NCBI GenBank assembly: GCA_027038965.1
Contig: JALWFG010000011.1
Location: 62,001 to 126,000 of the forward strand
DNA length: 64,000 nt
Reading direction: 5' to 3'
From: Candidatus Desulfofervidaceae bacterium
Lineage (GTDB): Bacteria > Desulfobacterota > Desulfofervidia > Desulfofervidales > Desulfofervidaceae
Positions 44,793 through 53,496 of this stretch are shown piece after piece. Both the position numbers and the translations under genes were made by a program. The notes beneath the pieces were generated by a model. The model was not told the origin of the DNA, ran no database searches, and was given only the letters and a program-made list of their open reading frames with translations. Numbering within the stretch: the stretch's first letter is position 1; every line of letters begins with the position of its first letter.

Positions 44793-45947
44793 ATGAAGAA
44801 ACCCTTAAAGTCCTATTTATTGGCTCCAGGTCCAACCCCTGTTCCACCTCAGGCGCTTCTGGCTATGGCCCAACCTATTGTTCACCACCGCTCACCTCAA
44901 TTTAAGCCTATCTTAGAGGAGGTGAAAGAGGATTTACAGTACGTTTTTCAGACGAAAAATGATGTTTTAATTCTGGCTTCTACCGGTACTGGCGGTATGG
45001 AAGGGGCGGTGACCAACACCCTTTCTTCTGGTGATAAGGCCATTGTCGTCCGGGCAGGAAAGTTTGGAGAACGCTGGGCTGAGATTTGTGAGGCCTATGG
45101 TGTAGAACCAATTAATATAGATATCGAATGGGGCAGATGTGTAACACCAGAACAAATTAAGGCAGCTCTAGAGAAACATCCTGAAGCCAAAGCCGTTTTT
45201 ATTCAGGCTCATGAGACTTCAACAGGGGTTAAATTCCCTTTAAAAGAAATTGGGGAAATTGTTAAAGATAAAGAGGGAACCATTTTGGTTGTAGATGCCA
45301 TTTCTGCCATGGGGGCTATGGAAATTAAAACCGATGCCTGGCATTTGGATGTGGTAGTAGCGGGTTCTCAAAAGGCCCTTATGTTGCCTCCAGGTCTTGC
45401 CTTTGTAAGCTTAAGTGAGAAGGCGTGGCGATTTGTAGAGCGCTCAAATCTACCTAAATACTATTTTAATTTTGCCAAGGAAAGAAAGTCCTTGGCCAAA
45501 AACCAAACGGCCTTTACGGCAGCAGTGTCTTTAATTATTGGTTTGCGTGAGACCTTAAGACAGATTAAAGAAATTGGGCTTGAGAATATTATTGCCCATA
45601 ATCAGCGACTTTCTGAGGCGGTAAAGGCCGCAGTGAAGGCGATGGGACTTAAGATATTTACCAAAGAAGGTCTTTCAGAGGTTGTAACTGCAGTAGAGGC
45701 TCCTCACGGAATTGATGCCCAAGAGATTACTAAGATTATGCGCGAGGATTATGGGATTACCATTGCTGGAGGGCAAGCGCAGCTTAAAGGTAAAATCTTT
45801 CGCATATCTCATATGGGATATGTAGATGAACATGAAATTATTATGGTCATTGCGGCCTTGGAGAGAACTTTAATAAAATTGAGATATAATCTTACCCCTG
45901 GAGTAGGATTAAAAGTAGCCCAGGAGATCTTGTTAAAAGACAAATAA
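44793..45947 (+). CDS. Class V aminotransferase, serine/alanine-glyoxylate type
   Basis: 384 residues from the ATG at 44793, chosen because AAAGGAGATGAGAGG lies just ahead and the peptide then begins with the family-typical LLAPGPTPVPPQALLAMAQP. PLP is bound by the Lys in SQKALMLPPG (~194), with the Asp in VDAISAMGAM. Annotated relatives include serine-glyoxylate and serine-pyruvate aminotransferases. Because it lies 35 bases before serA, it is likely to act as the phosphoserine aminotransferase step in place of SerC; this is an inference from context. Confidence 0.87.
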   Translation: MKKPLKSYLLAPGPTPVPPQALLAMAQPIVHHRSPQFKPILEEVKEDLQYVFQTKNDVLILASTGTGGMEGAVTNTLSSGDKAIVVRAGKFGERWAEICEAYGVEPINIDIEWGRCVTPEQIKAALEKHPEAKAVFIQAHETSTGVKFPLKEIGEIVKDKEGTILVVDAISAMGAMEIKTDAWHLDVVVAGSQKALMLPPGLAFVSLSEKAWRFVERSNLPKYYFNFAKERKSLAKNQTAFTAAVSLIIGLRETLRQIKEIGLENIIAHNQRLSEAVKAAVKAMGLKIFTKEGLSEVVTAVEAPHGIDAQEITKIMREDYGITIAGGQAQLKGKIFRISHMGYVDEHEIIMVIAALERTLIKLRYNLTPGVGLKVAQEILLKDK

Positions 45948-45982
45948 TTGGAAAATTGGAAAAACTTTAAGGAGGGTAATCA

Positions 45983-47578
45983 ATGCCACAACGCTATAAA
46001 ATCTTGATTACTGATAATCTTTCTCCTAAGGGGATAGAACTTTTGGAGAAGGAGCCCTTATTTGATGTTGAAATAGCCACAGGCCTTTCTCCAGAGGAAC
46101 TGAAAGAAAGGATAAAAGACGCTCATGCCTTGATAATTAGAAGTGCTACCAAGGTTACGGCAGATGTTATTGAGGCGGCAGAGAACTTGAAAGTTATTGG
46201 AAGGGCAGGCATTGGACTCGATAATGTGGATATTAAGGCCGCTACCAAACGAGGCATTGTGGTAATGAACGCCCCTGAGGGCAATGTAGTGACTACGGCT
46301 GAACATACCATTGCCATGCTTATGGCCTTGGCGCGTAACATTCCTCAGGCCACGGCTTCTTTAAAGGCAGGGAAATGGGAGAAAAAAAAGTTTCAGGGAC
46401 GAGAGCTTTTTAGAAAGACGTTAGGAATTATTGGTTTAGGGCGAATTGGAAGCATTGTAGCTGAGCGAGCTAAGGGGTTAAAGATGCAGGTAATTGCCTA
46501 TGACCCCTTTGTTCGACCAGAAATAGCGGAGAAATTGGGTGTGGAGGTTGTTAGTTTAGAGGAACTGTATGAAAGGGCAGACTTTATTACAATTCATACT
46601 CCCCTAACCCCAGAAACAAAGTATCTTATTGATAAAAAGGCAATTGCTCGAATGAAGGATGGGGTGATGATCATCAATTGTGCCCGAGGCGGGATTGTGA
46701 AGGAGGCGGATCTATATGAGGCCATTGAAAGGGGTAGGGTGGCTGGTGCTGCTTTGGATGTATTTGAAAAAGAGCCCCCTACGGATAATCCCTTATTAAA
46801 ATTAGAAAAGGTAATTTGCACTCCTCATTTAGGGGCCTCTACTCAAGAAGCTCAAACAAATGTAGCCACGGCCATTGCTGAACAGATTATAGATTATTTA
46901 ATAAAAGGTATCCTCAGAAATGCCGTTAATGTTCCTTCTATCAGCCAAGAATTGCTTTCCGTAGTAGGGCCATACCTTGGTTTGGCAGAAAAAATGGGGG
47001 CCTTTCATGCCCAGGTGGTGAAAGACCCCATTAAAGAGGTAGAGATAGAATACATTGGAGAAGTAAGCAAGATAGATACTGAACCCATCAAAATTGCGGC
47101 CCTTAAAGGTTTACTTACCCCCATTGTAGGTGAACAGGTTAACTTTGTTAATGCAATTTGGATTGCGCAAGAAAGAGGTATTCAAGTGAAAGAATCAAAG
47201 CGCGAGGTGCCTACAGATTTTACTAATGTAATTGTCCTCAAGGTACTTACTGAAAAAGGCGAAGAAAAATCGCTTACTGGCACTCTGTTTGGAAAAAGAC
47301 AGCCACGGATAGTGCGTATAGATGGTTTTGCCTTAGAAGCAGTACCTGAAGGACATATGCTCCTCATCCAAAATGTAGACCGGCCAGGTGTTATCGGCAA
47401 TATCGGAACAATTTTGGGACGGCACCAAATTAACATTGGACGAATGCACGTGGGGCAAGATGAGATTACAGGCCAAACCCTGATTCTGCTTTCCGTAAAC
47501 ATTCCTGTTCCCAACCCTGTGTTAGAAGAAATTAAAGAACTTCCTCATGTAATATCAACTGTGTCTTTAGAATTATAG
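45983..47578 (+). CDS. serA: D-3-phosphoglycerate dehydrogenase
   Basis: A 531-residue long-form PGDH, first step of serine synthesis. The NAD motif [15 protein letters not shown] is at ~152-166, catalytic Arg in INCARGGIV, Glu in DVFEKEPP, and His in [13 protein letters not shown]. An intervening domain (~320-450) leads to a C-terminal ACT domain ([20 protein letters not shown]), which in other species allows feedback by serine. AAGGAGGG precedes the ATG. It forms an operon with the aminotransferase and probably the two genes downstream. Confidence 0.96.
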   Translation: MPQRYKILITDNLSPKGIELLEKEPLFDVEIATGLSPEELKERIKDAHALIIRSATKVTADVIEAAENLKVIGRAGIGLDNVDIKAATKRGIVVMNAPEGNVVTTAEHTIAMLMALARNIPQATASLKAGKWEKKKFQGRELFRKTLGIIGLGRIGSIVAERAKGLKMQVIAYDPFVRPEIAEKLGVEVVSLEELYERADFITIHTPLTPETKYLIDKKAIARMKDGVMIINCARGGIVKEADLYEAIERGRVAGAALDVFEKEPPTDNPLLKLEKVICTPHLGASTQEAQTNVATAIAEQIIDYLIKGILRNAVNVPSISQELLSVVGPYLGLAEKMGAFHAQVVKDPIKEVEIEYIGEVSKIDTEPIKIAALKGLLTPIVGEQVNFVNAIWIAQERGIQVKESKREVPTDFTNVIVLKVLTEKGEEKSLTGTLFGKRQPRIVRIDGFALEAVPEGHMLLIQNVDRPGVIGNIGTILGRHQINIGRMHVGQDEITGQTLILLSVNIPVPNPVLEEIKELPHVISTVSLEL

Positions 47579-47589
47579 GAGGCTTAAAC

Positions 47590-48018
47590 ATGGGGGAGGA
47601 AAAGGGGTTTAAATTTGTAGATAAACGCAAGATTTTTAAGGAAGATGAACCATCACAAACAGAAGAAATTTTCAAATCTCCGTCTAAAGACAGGGAGGAT
47701 TCTTCTGCTCATGATAAACATAAACCGGAGGGACCTAAATCTCTACCACCAGTAAGTTTTTCTACATTCATTGTTTCCTTAAGTTCTTCGGTTCTAATGC
47801 ATCTGGGAGAGATACCTGATCCCACTACAGGACAGTATAATAAGAACCTAACCTTGGCCAAGCAAACAATAGATGTTCTTGAAATGTTAAAAGAGAAGAC
47901 GAAGGGCAATCTTGACGCAGAAGAAGAAGGACTTTTGGCCAATATCCTCTTTGATCTCCGAGTGAGATATGTGAAACAGGTAGAAACAGAGCAGAAGGAG
48001 TCTAAGCAGATTAAGTAG
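47590..48018 (+). CDS. DUF1844 protein
   Basis: A 142-residue protein. The N-terminal third is charged and disordered (FKFVDKRKIFKEDEPSQ at the start). The DUF1844 core at ~58-135 is clear: VSFSTFIVSLSSSVLMHLGE, then NLTLAKQTIDVLEMLKEKTKGNL and LFDLRVRYV. The family is widespread in Desulfobacterota and has no known function. TAGGAGG is upstream; it follows serA by 11 bases. Confidence 0.85.
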   Translation: MGEEKGFKFVDKRKIFKEDEPSQTEEIFKSPSKDREDSSAHDKHKPEGPKSLPPVSFSTFIVSLSSSVLMHLGEIPDPTTGQYNKNLTLAKQTIDVLEMLKEKTKGNLDAEEEGLLANILFDLRVRYVKQVETEQKESKQIK

Positions 48019-48073
48019 GGCAATTGGTTGAGAGTTGGTGCCTTGGTAATAGAATAAAGATTAGGAGGACTTT

Positions 48074-49534
48074 ATGTTTAAAAAACGTGTTCCACTGTGG
48101 TCTTTATTACTGGTTGGTTTATGTGCCTTTGTGTTGTCTTTTGTATGGTTAACAGGCATGCAGTTTACTAATAATCTACCAGCAGTTTCTAGTCCAGATA
48201 CGGCTTCTAACAAAACCGCAGCACCCTTGCCGTCCCTGGCTCCGATTGTCAGAAAGGCAGAGCCAGCGGTGGTCAATATTAGCACTGTAAGGATTGTAAG
48301 GGGGCCAGGCCCTGTTTTTAAATATTTTTTTGGGCCTTTTGGTGAAGAGGACCCCTTTAAAGACTTTTTTGACCAGTTTTTTGGCAATGTGCCCCAACAG
48401 GAGATGAAAGAGAAGAGCTTGGGTTCTGGGTTTATTATTGCACCTAATGGATACATCTTAACCAATAATCATGTGGTGGAGAAGGCGACCGAAATTACAG
48501 TTACACTTTTCAATCATAAAAAGTATAAGGCCACAATTGTAGGGAGAGACCCTAAAACAGATATTGCTTTGCTGAAAGTGAATGCCAATAATTTGCCAGT
48601 GCTTCCTTTAGGAAATTCAGATGACCTTCAGGTGGGAGATTGGGTGATTGCGATTGGGAATCCATTTGGGCTGGGACATACCGTAACTGTAGGGATTATT
48701 AGTGCTAAGGAAAGGGTAATTGGAGCTGGACCCTATGACAACTTTCTTCAAACTGATGCTGCCATTAATCCTGGCAATAGTGGTGGACCACTTTTAAATC
48801 TCAAAGGCGAAGTGGTAGGAATCAATACGGCTATTATTGCCCAAGCTCAGGGGATTGGATTTGCCATTCCTGTCAATATGGCCAAGGCTATTGTAGAGCA
48901 ACTTAAAACCCATCACCGGGTGATAAGGGGCTGGCTGGGAGTAATGGTTCAAGAGGTTACCCCGGCAGTAGCTAAGGCTTTGGGTTTGGAAGAACCCAAG
49001 GGGGCTTTGGTGGCCGATGTAACTCCAGGAGGTCCTGCGGCCAAGGCAGGGATTCGAAGAGGGGACGTTATCTTGGAATATGATGGGCATCCCATTCATA
49101 AAATGAATGAACTACCCCGTTTGGTCGCCACGACCCCAGTAGGTTCCGAAGTAAAAGTGAAAATCTTTCGCAATGGAAGGATAAAGACCTTGAGAGTTAA
49201 AATAGGAGAATTAAAGGAACAAACAGTTCAGGCAGAGGCAAGAAGCTACAATGCTACTGATTTGGGCATTCAGGTAAGAGAAGTTACTCCAGAGCTTGCC
49301 ATGAGATTGGGGGTGAATCGGGGTGTAGTGATAAGTGCAATAAGACAAGGTAGCCCGGCTGCTGAGGCCGGTTTGAGGCCAGGGGATGTGGTCTTGGAAA
49401 TAAATAGACGTCCGATTCGGAAACTGGACGATTATTTTAACATTATTAAAAAGGCCAAACCAGGTGAGGTGCTTTTGTTTTTAGTAAAGCGTAGGGAAGG
49501 GACCCTTTTTATCCCAGTGGAGATTCCTAAATAA
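48074..49534 (+). CDS. degP: DegP/HtrA-type periplasmic serine protease
   Basis: A 486-residue envelope protease/chaperone. N-terminal signal or anchor segment (~9-27). Catalytic triad: His in LTNNHVVEKA (~133), Asp in DPKTDIALLKV, Ser in NPGNSGGPLLNLKG (~235). Two PDZ domains follow (~280-365 and ~395-480), each with a substrate-binding loop (GWLGVMVQEV, DLGIQVREV). Length and two-PDZ layout match DegP/DegQ. TTAGGAGG precedes the ATG. Confidence 0.95.
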   Translation: MFKKRVPLWSLLLVGLCAFVLSFVWLTGMQFTNNLPAVSSPDTASNKTAAPLPSLAPIVRKAEPAVVNISTVRIVRGPGPVFKYFFGPFGEEDPFKDFFDQFFGNVPQQEMKEKSLGSGFIIAPNGYILTNNHVVEKATEITVTLFNHKKYKATIVGRDPKTDIALLKVNANNLPVLPLGNSDDLQVGDWVIAIGNPFGLGHTVTVGIISAKERVIGAGPYDNFLQTDAAINPGNSGGPLLNLKGEVVGINTAIIAQAQGIGFAIPVNMAKAIVEQLKTHHRVIRGWLGVMVQEVTPAVAKALGLEEPKGALVADVTPGGPAAKAGIRRGDVILEYDGHPIHKMNELPRLVATTPVGSEVKVKIFRNGRIKTLRVKIGELKEQTVQAEARSYNATDLGIQVREVTPELAMRLGVNRGVVISAIRQGSPAAEAGLRPGDVVLEINRRPIRKLDDYFNIIKKAKPGEVLLFLVKRREGTLFIPVEIPK

Positions 49535-49541
49535 TATTGTT

Positions 49542-50573
49542 ATGCTTTTCATAGATGGGAGTTTTGGAGAGGGTGGCGGCCAAATTATAAGAACTGCCTT
49601 GGGGTTGGCCGCCCTATCTCAGACTCCGCTACATATCCTTAATATTCGGGCCAAAAGGTCTAAGCCAGGTCTTCGACCCCAACATCTTGCCTGTGTCAAG
49701 GCAATGCAGGTCATCACTCAAGCTGAAGTAAGGGGCGTTCATGTAGGCTCCAAAGAACTTATTTTTGTGCCCAAAGGTATTTTCCCCGGGGACTATAAGT
49801 TTGACATTGGCACCGCTGGTTCAACAAGTCTTTTACTCCAGTGTTTGCTTTTGCCCTTGTCTCACGCCAACAGGCCTTCAATGCTTGTTCTAAAGGGAGG
49901 AACCCATGTGCCCTTTAGTCCACCCTTTCATTATTTAAAGCATGTCTTTGTCCCAATACTTTCCAAAATAGGGATTAAATTAGAGCTTGAGCTTATAAAT
50001 TGGGGATGGTATCCAAAAGGTGGAGGAGAGATTAGGGTTAAGATTTCACCTCAACAAAGGGAATTGACAGAGCATCAAAGAAAATGGGAAGATCCCCCTA
50101 GTTTTGTTTCCTTAAAGGCCCTTTCAGCGGCTGCAAATCTCCCCCATCATATAGTAACACAGCAGGCAAAACGACTTAGTGAGTGTATGCAAGTTCAGGG
50201 TTTTTCTTTACAAATGCTCGAAGAAACTGTTCAAAGTAAAGGCAAAGGGAGTTTTTTGTTTCTCTGGATTGATGAGGAAATTAAGGCGGGTTTTTCGGCT
50301 CTTGGTGCTAGGGGTAAACCTGCTGAAAGGGTGGCTGAAGAGGTATGCCATTGTTTCATTCGCTATTTAAAAGCAAAGGTTGCCCTTGACGAACACTTGG
50401 CGGATCAACTTATACCCTTCCTTGCCCTTACCCCAGGTGTTTCTTCATTTACAACAGTAGTTTCCTCTCATTTGATAACCAATGTTGAAGTGACAAAAAA
50501 AATCCTAAAATGTAATATTTTAGTTGAGGGAAAAATGGGATATCCAGCCAAAGTAACGGTTATTACTATTTAG
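49542..50573 (+). CDS. rtcA: RNA 3'-terminal phosphate cyclase
   Basis: A 343-residue enzyme that converts RNA 3'-phosphates to 2',3'-cyclic phosphates with ATP. It opens with the signature DGSFGEGGGQIIRTALGLAA, then IRAKRSKPGLRPQHL, and has GTAGSTSLLLQCLLL and LKGGTHVPFSPPFHY. The candidate nucleophile His is in SSHLITNVEV near the C-terminus. Neither rtcB nor the sigma54 regulator rtcR is adjacent. It starts 7 bases after degP and is convergent with pilC. Confidence 0.92.
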   Translation: MLFIDGSFGEGGGQIIRTALGLAALSQTPLHILNIRAKRSKPGLRPQHLACVKAMQVITQAEVRGVHVGSKELIFVPKGIFPGDYKFDIGTAGSTSLLLQCLLLPLSHANRPSMLVLKGGTHVPFSPPFHYLKHVFVPILSKIGIKLELELINWGWYPKGGGEIRVKISPQQRELTEHQRKWEDPPSFVSLKALSAAANLPHHIVTQQAKRLSECMQVQGFSLQMLEETVQSKGKGSFLFLWIDEEIKAGFSALGARGKPAERVAEEVCHCFIRYLKAKVALDEHLADQLIPFLALTPGVSSFTTVVSSHLITNVEVTKKILKCNILVEGKMGYPAKVTVITI

Positions 50574-50576
50574 CCC

Positions 50577-51782
50577 CTATCCTCTAACTATTTGTCCCAA
50601 TTTAAAAATTGGCAGAAATACAGATAGAAGAATAAATCCAATAATTCCACCCAGAAAGATAATCATTATTGGTTCGAGCATAGTAGTGAGATTCCGAGTG
50701 CTGAGTTTAACTTGTTCTTCATAAAACCTTGCTACCTTTTCAAGCATGGCATCAAGCATACCTGTTTTTTCTCCTGTAGCGGTCATTTGAATAACCAATC
50801 CTGGAAATAATCTTGTTTTTTTTAAGGCTTCAGCCAAGGAATCTCCCTTTTCAACAGAAATAATCACTTCATCCAATCCCAATTCTATAATTTTGTTTTG
50901 AACTACATTTCTGACTAATCTTAGGGTAGAGACTAAAGGGACCCCACTTTTGATGAGAATGGCAAAGGATGTGGCAAACCGTGCCAAGGCCGTTTTTTTT
51001 ATGAGGGGCCCTACAAGGGGTAGCCGGAGTTTTAAAGCATCTAACTGGATTTGAAAATCTTTGTTTCTTTTAAGCCCTAAAAACAAAGATATAAGGGCAA
51101 GAATACCTCCTAGGATAAAAAGGATATTTTGACCAATAGCATGGCTTATTCCCAATAATATTCTTGTAGGTAAGGGCAAGGAGAATTTGAACCGAGCATA
51201 TATTTTTGCAAAAATGGGCACGATTTTGGTTAATAGAAAAAGGATTGCCATTGTAGCAAATAAAATTAGGAATATAGGATAAGTAAGGGCCGACTTTATC
51301 TGTTGTTTTAGGGTATTTATTTCTTCGAGATAGGAAACTAATTGATTTAGGCTTATATCAAGCTGTCCACTGGTTTCCCCGGTCTTAACTAAGGTAACAA
51401 CAAGGGGGTCAAAGATTTGCATTTTGGCTAGGGCTTCAGCGAATGATGCCCCCTGCGAAATTTCTTGGATGATAGAACTGAGAATACCCTTCAAACGTTT
51501 ATTTTCTATTTCTTCGTTCAATCCCTGAAGGGCCGTTATAAGGGGAATTCCAGCTTCTAACATAGCGGCTAGCTGTGAGAATAAAATTAAGAGTTCCTTT
51601 GTCTTAATTTTAGGTCTTAACAATGAATGTCTAAGGGCCTTAGAGGAAGCTTCCTTTACGGTAAGGACAATAAACCCCTGTTTTTGAAGGGTTTCAACGA
51701 GCACCTCCTTACTTTCTGCTTCTAGGCTTCCTTTAATCCTTTTCCCTTGATTGTTAACAATTTTGTATACGAAAGTAGGCAT
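50577..51782 (-). CDS. pilC: PilC/GspF-type inner-membrane platform protein
   Basis: A 401-residue polytopic protein at the end of the pilus operon. Two T2SSF domains are visible, each with a short conserved element (LAAMLEAGIPLITAL; FAILIKSGVPLVSTL). Hydrophobic helices at ~165-190, ~215-240 and ~370-395. It anchors the assembly ATPase and rotates or lifts pilin subunits. It overlaps pilB by one base. Confidence 0.92.
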   Translation of the reverse strand: MPTFVYKIVNNQGKRIKGSLEAESKEVLVETLQKQGFIVLTVKEASSKALRHSLLRPKIKTKELLILFSQLAAMLEAGIPLITALQGLNEEIENKRLKGILSSIIQEISQGASFAEALAKMQIFDPLVVTLVKTGETSGQLDISLNQLVSYLEEINTLKQQIKSALTYPIFLILFATMAILFLLTKIVPIFAKIYARFKFSLPLPTRILLGISHAIGQNILFILGGILALISLFLGLKRNKDFQIQLDALKLRLPLVGPLIKKTALARFATSFAILIKSGVPLVSTLRLVRNVVQNKIIELGLDEVIISVEKGDSLAEALKKTRLFPGLVIQMTATGEKTGMLDAMLEKVARFYEEQVKLSTRNLTTMLEPIMIIFLGGIIGFILLSVFLPIFKLGQIVRG

Positions 51783-53482
51783 TAAACTACCCTCATAACC
51801 TCTTCTATGGTAGTAACCCCTCTCAAAACCTTTTTAATCCCATTTTCTCTAAGACTGCACATTCCTGCCCTCTGGGCCACGTTTCTCATTTCTTCTAAGG
51901 ATGCCTGTTTGAGAATCAAATCTTTAATTTCTGGGGTAATTTCTAAGAATTCATATATTGCCGTGCGTCCAAAGTATCCAGTATACCGACAATGGGGACA
52001 TCCACGTCCCCTAAAAAGGGTTGCCTCCTTTTCTGAATAATCAATACCTAGAGATTTTAAAATTTCAGTTTGGGGAGCAAATGCCTCTTTACATTTGGGA
52101 CATATCTTTCGAACCAACCGCTGAGCGACTACTAAGTTAAGAGAAGCACATACCAAAAATGGTTCTATTCCCATATTTACAAGTCTTATTACTGTACTTA
52201 CTGCATCGTTAGCGTGGAGGGTGCTTAAAACTAAATGCCCTGTAAGGGCCGAGCGTACAGCCATTTCTGCTGTTTCTAAATCTCTAATTTCTCCTACTAA
52301 AATAATATCAGGGTCCTGACGAAGAATTGTTCGTAGGCCTCGTGCAAAAGTAAGTCCTATTTTGGGGTTTATCTGAACTTGTTCTACTCCCTCGAGTTTA
52401 TATTCTACAGGGTCTTCGAGGGTAATGATATTCTTCTCGGGCGTTTTGATAAAATTTATTGCGGCATAAAGAGTAGTGGTTTTTCCACTTCCTGTAGGGC
52501 CTGTAAGAAGAACCATCCCATAAGAGCGCTTTATCCATTTTTTGAATATTTTAATATCGTCTTCTTCAAAACCTATTTCTTCCAGTCCTAAAAGGGCATT
52601 TTTTTCTAACAGGCGAATAACAATCTTTTCGCCAAAAATCGTAGGAAGGGTGGAAACACGTAAATCGACATTGCGATGTTCGTATTCTACAGTAAAACGG
52701 CCATCTTGAGGTAATCTCCTTTCGGCTATATCCATTCCGGCCAGAATTTTGATTCTGGAGATAATGGCATGTTGTAAGTCCTTTGGGGGCGAAAGGATTT
52801 CATGAAGGATACCATCTATCCGGAAGCGAATACTCACGCTGTCTTCACGAGGTGAAATATGAATATCGCTGGCACGTTCTTTGATAGCATCAAAGATAAG
52901 CTGGTTGACAAACTTCACAACCGGAGCCCTATCAACTTGCTCTTTTATAAGTTCTAAGTCAATTTCCTTTTCACTCTTTTCATCTTCTTTTCCCTCTTGA
53001 AGCTGAAATAAATTTTCCAAGGCATCAATGGCCGATTCTTTTTTAGAATACAGTTGGGCAATGGCCTGCTTTAACTTTAACCGAGGGGCAATGTAAAGTT
53101 TGAGTTTTAAATAAGTGAGGTTTTCTATGGCCTCGATGGAGGTTAAGTCTAAGGGATCTGCTGTCACAATATGTAAAAAATCACCTTCTTTTTTTAAGGG
53201 CAAAACCGTATAACGCTCGGCGATATCCTTAGGGATTATTTTAATGGCTTCCCTTTGAGGTCTTACCTCAGAGAGGTTGCAATAGGGGATGTGAAGTTGT
53301 TCGCTGAGTGCCTTGGCAATGTCTTCTTCTTGAATGAATCCAAGTTGAACTAAAATGCTTCCAATTCTTTCTCCTGTTAATTGTTGCCGTTTAATTGCAT
53401 GTTCTAATTGTCCTGGTGTGATGAGTCCCTTTTTTAATAAAACTTCGCCTAACTTAACAGAACTCAAACGGTATTTTTTCAT
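51782..53482 (-). CDS. pilB: PilB/GspE-type assembly ATPase
   Basis: A 566-residue cytoplasmic hexameric motor. N-terminal GspE-N domain (~1-150). NTPase domain: Walker A GPTGSGKTTTLYAA (~327), Asp box IITLEDPVEY, Walker B DPDIILVGEIRDLETA, His box LSTLHANDA. A four-Cys zinc site is present (CPKCKEAF ~460 and CPHCRYTG ~495), as in extension ATPases. It powers pilus or pseudopilus assembly. No PilT retraction ATPase is adjacent. Confidence 0.94.
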   Translation of the reverse strand: MKKYRLSSVKLGEVLLKKGLITPGQLEHAIKRQQLTGERIGSILVQLGFIQEEDIAKALSEQLHIPYCNLSEVRPQREAIKIIPKDIAERYTVLPLKKEGDFLHIVTADPLDLTSIEAIENLTYLKLKLYIAPRLKLKQAIAQLYSKKESAIDALENLFQLQEGKEDEKSEKEIDLELIKEQVDRAPVVKFVNQLIFDAIKERASDIHISPREDSVSIRFRIDGILHEILSPPKDLQHAIISRIKILAGMDIAERRLPQDGRFTVEYEHRNVDLRVSTLPTIFGEKIVIRLLEKNALLGLEEIGFEEDDIKIFKKWIKRSYGMVLLTGPTGSGKTTTLYAAINFIKTPEKNIITLEDPVEYKLEGVEQVQINPKIGLTFARGLRTILRQDPDIILVGEIRDLETAEMAVRSALTGHLVLSTLHANDAVSTVIRLVNMGIEPFLVCASLNLVVAQRLVRKICPKCKEAFAPQTEILKSLGIDYSEKEATLFRGRGCPHCRYTGYFGRTAIYEFLEITPEIKDLILKQASLEEMRNVAQRAGMCSLRENGIKKVLRGVTTIEEVMRVV

Positions 53483-53496
53483 TGTGCACCTTTATT

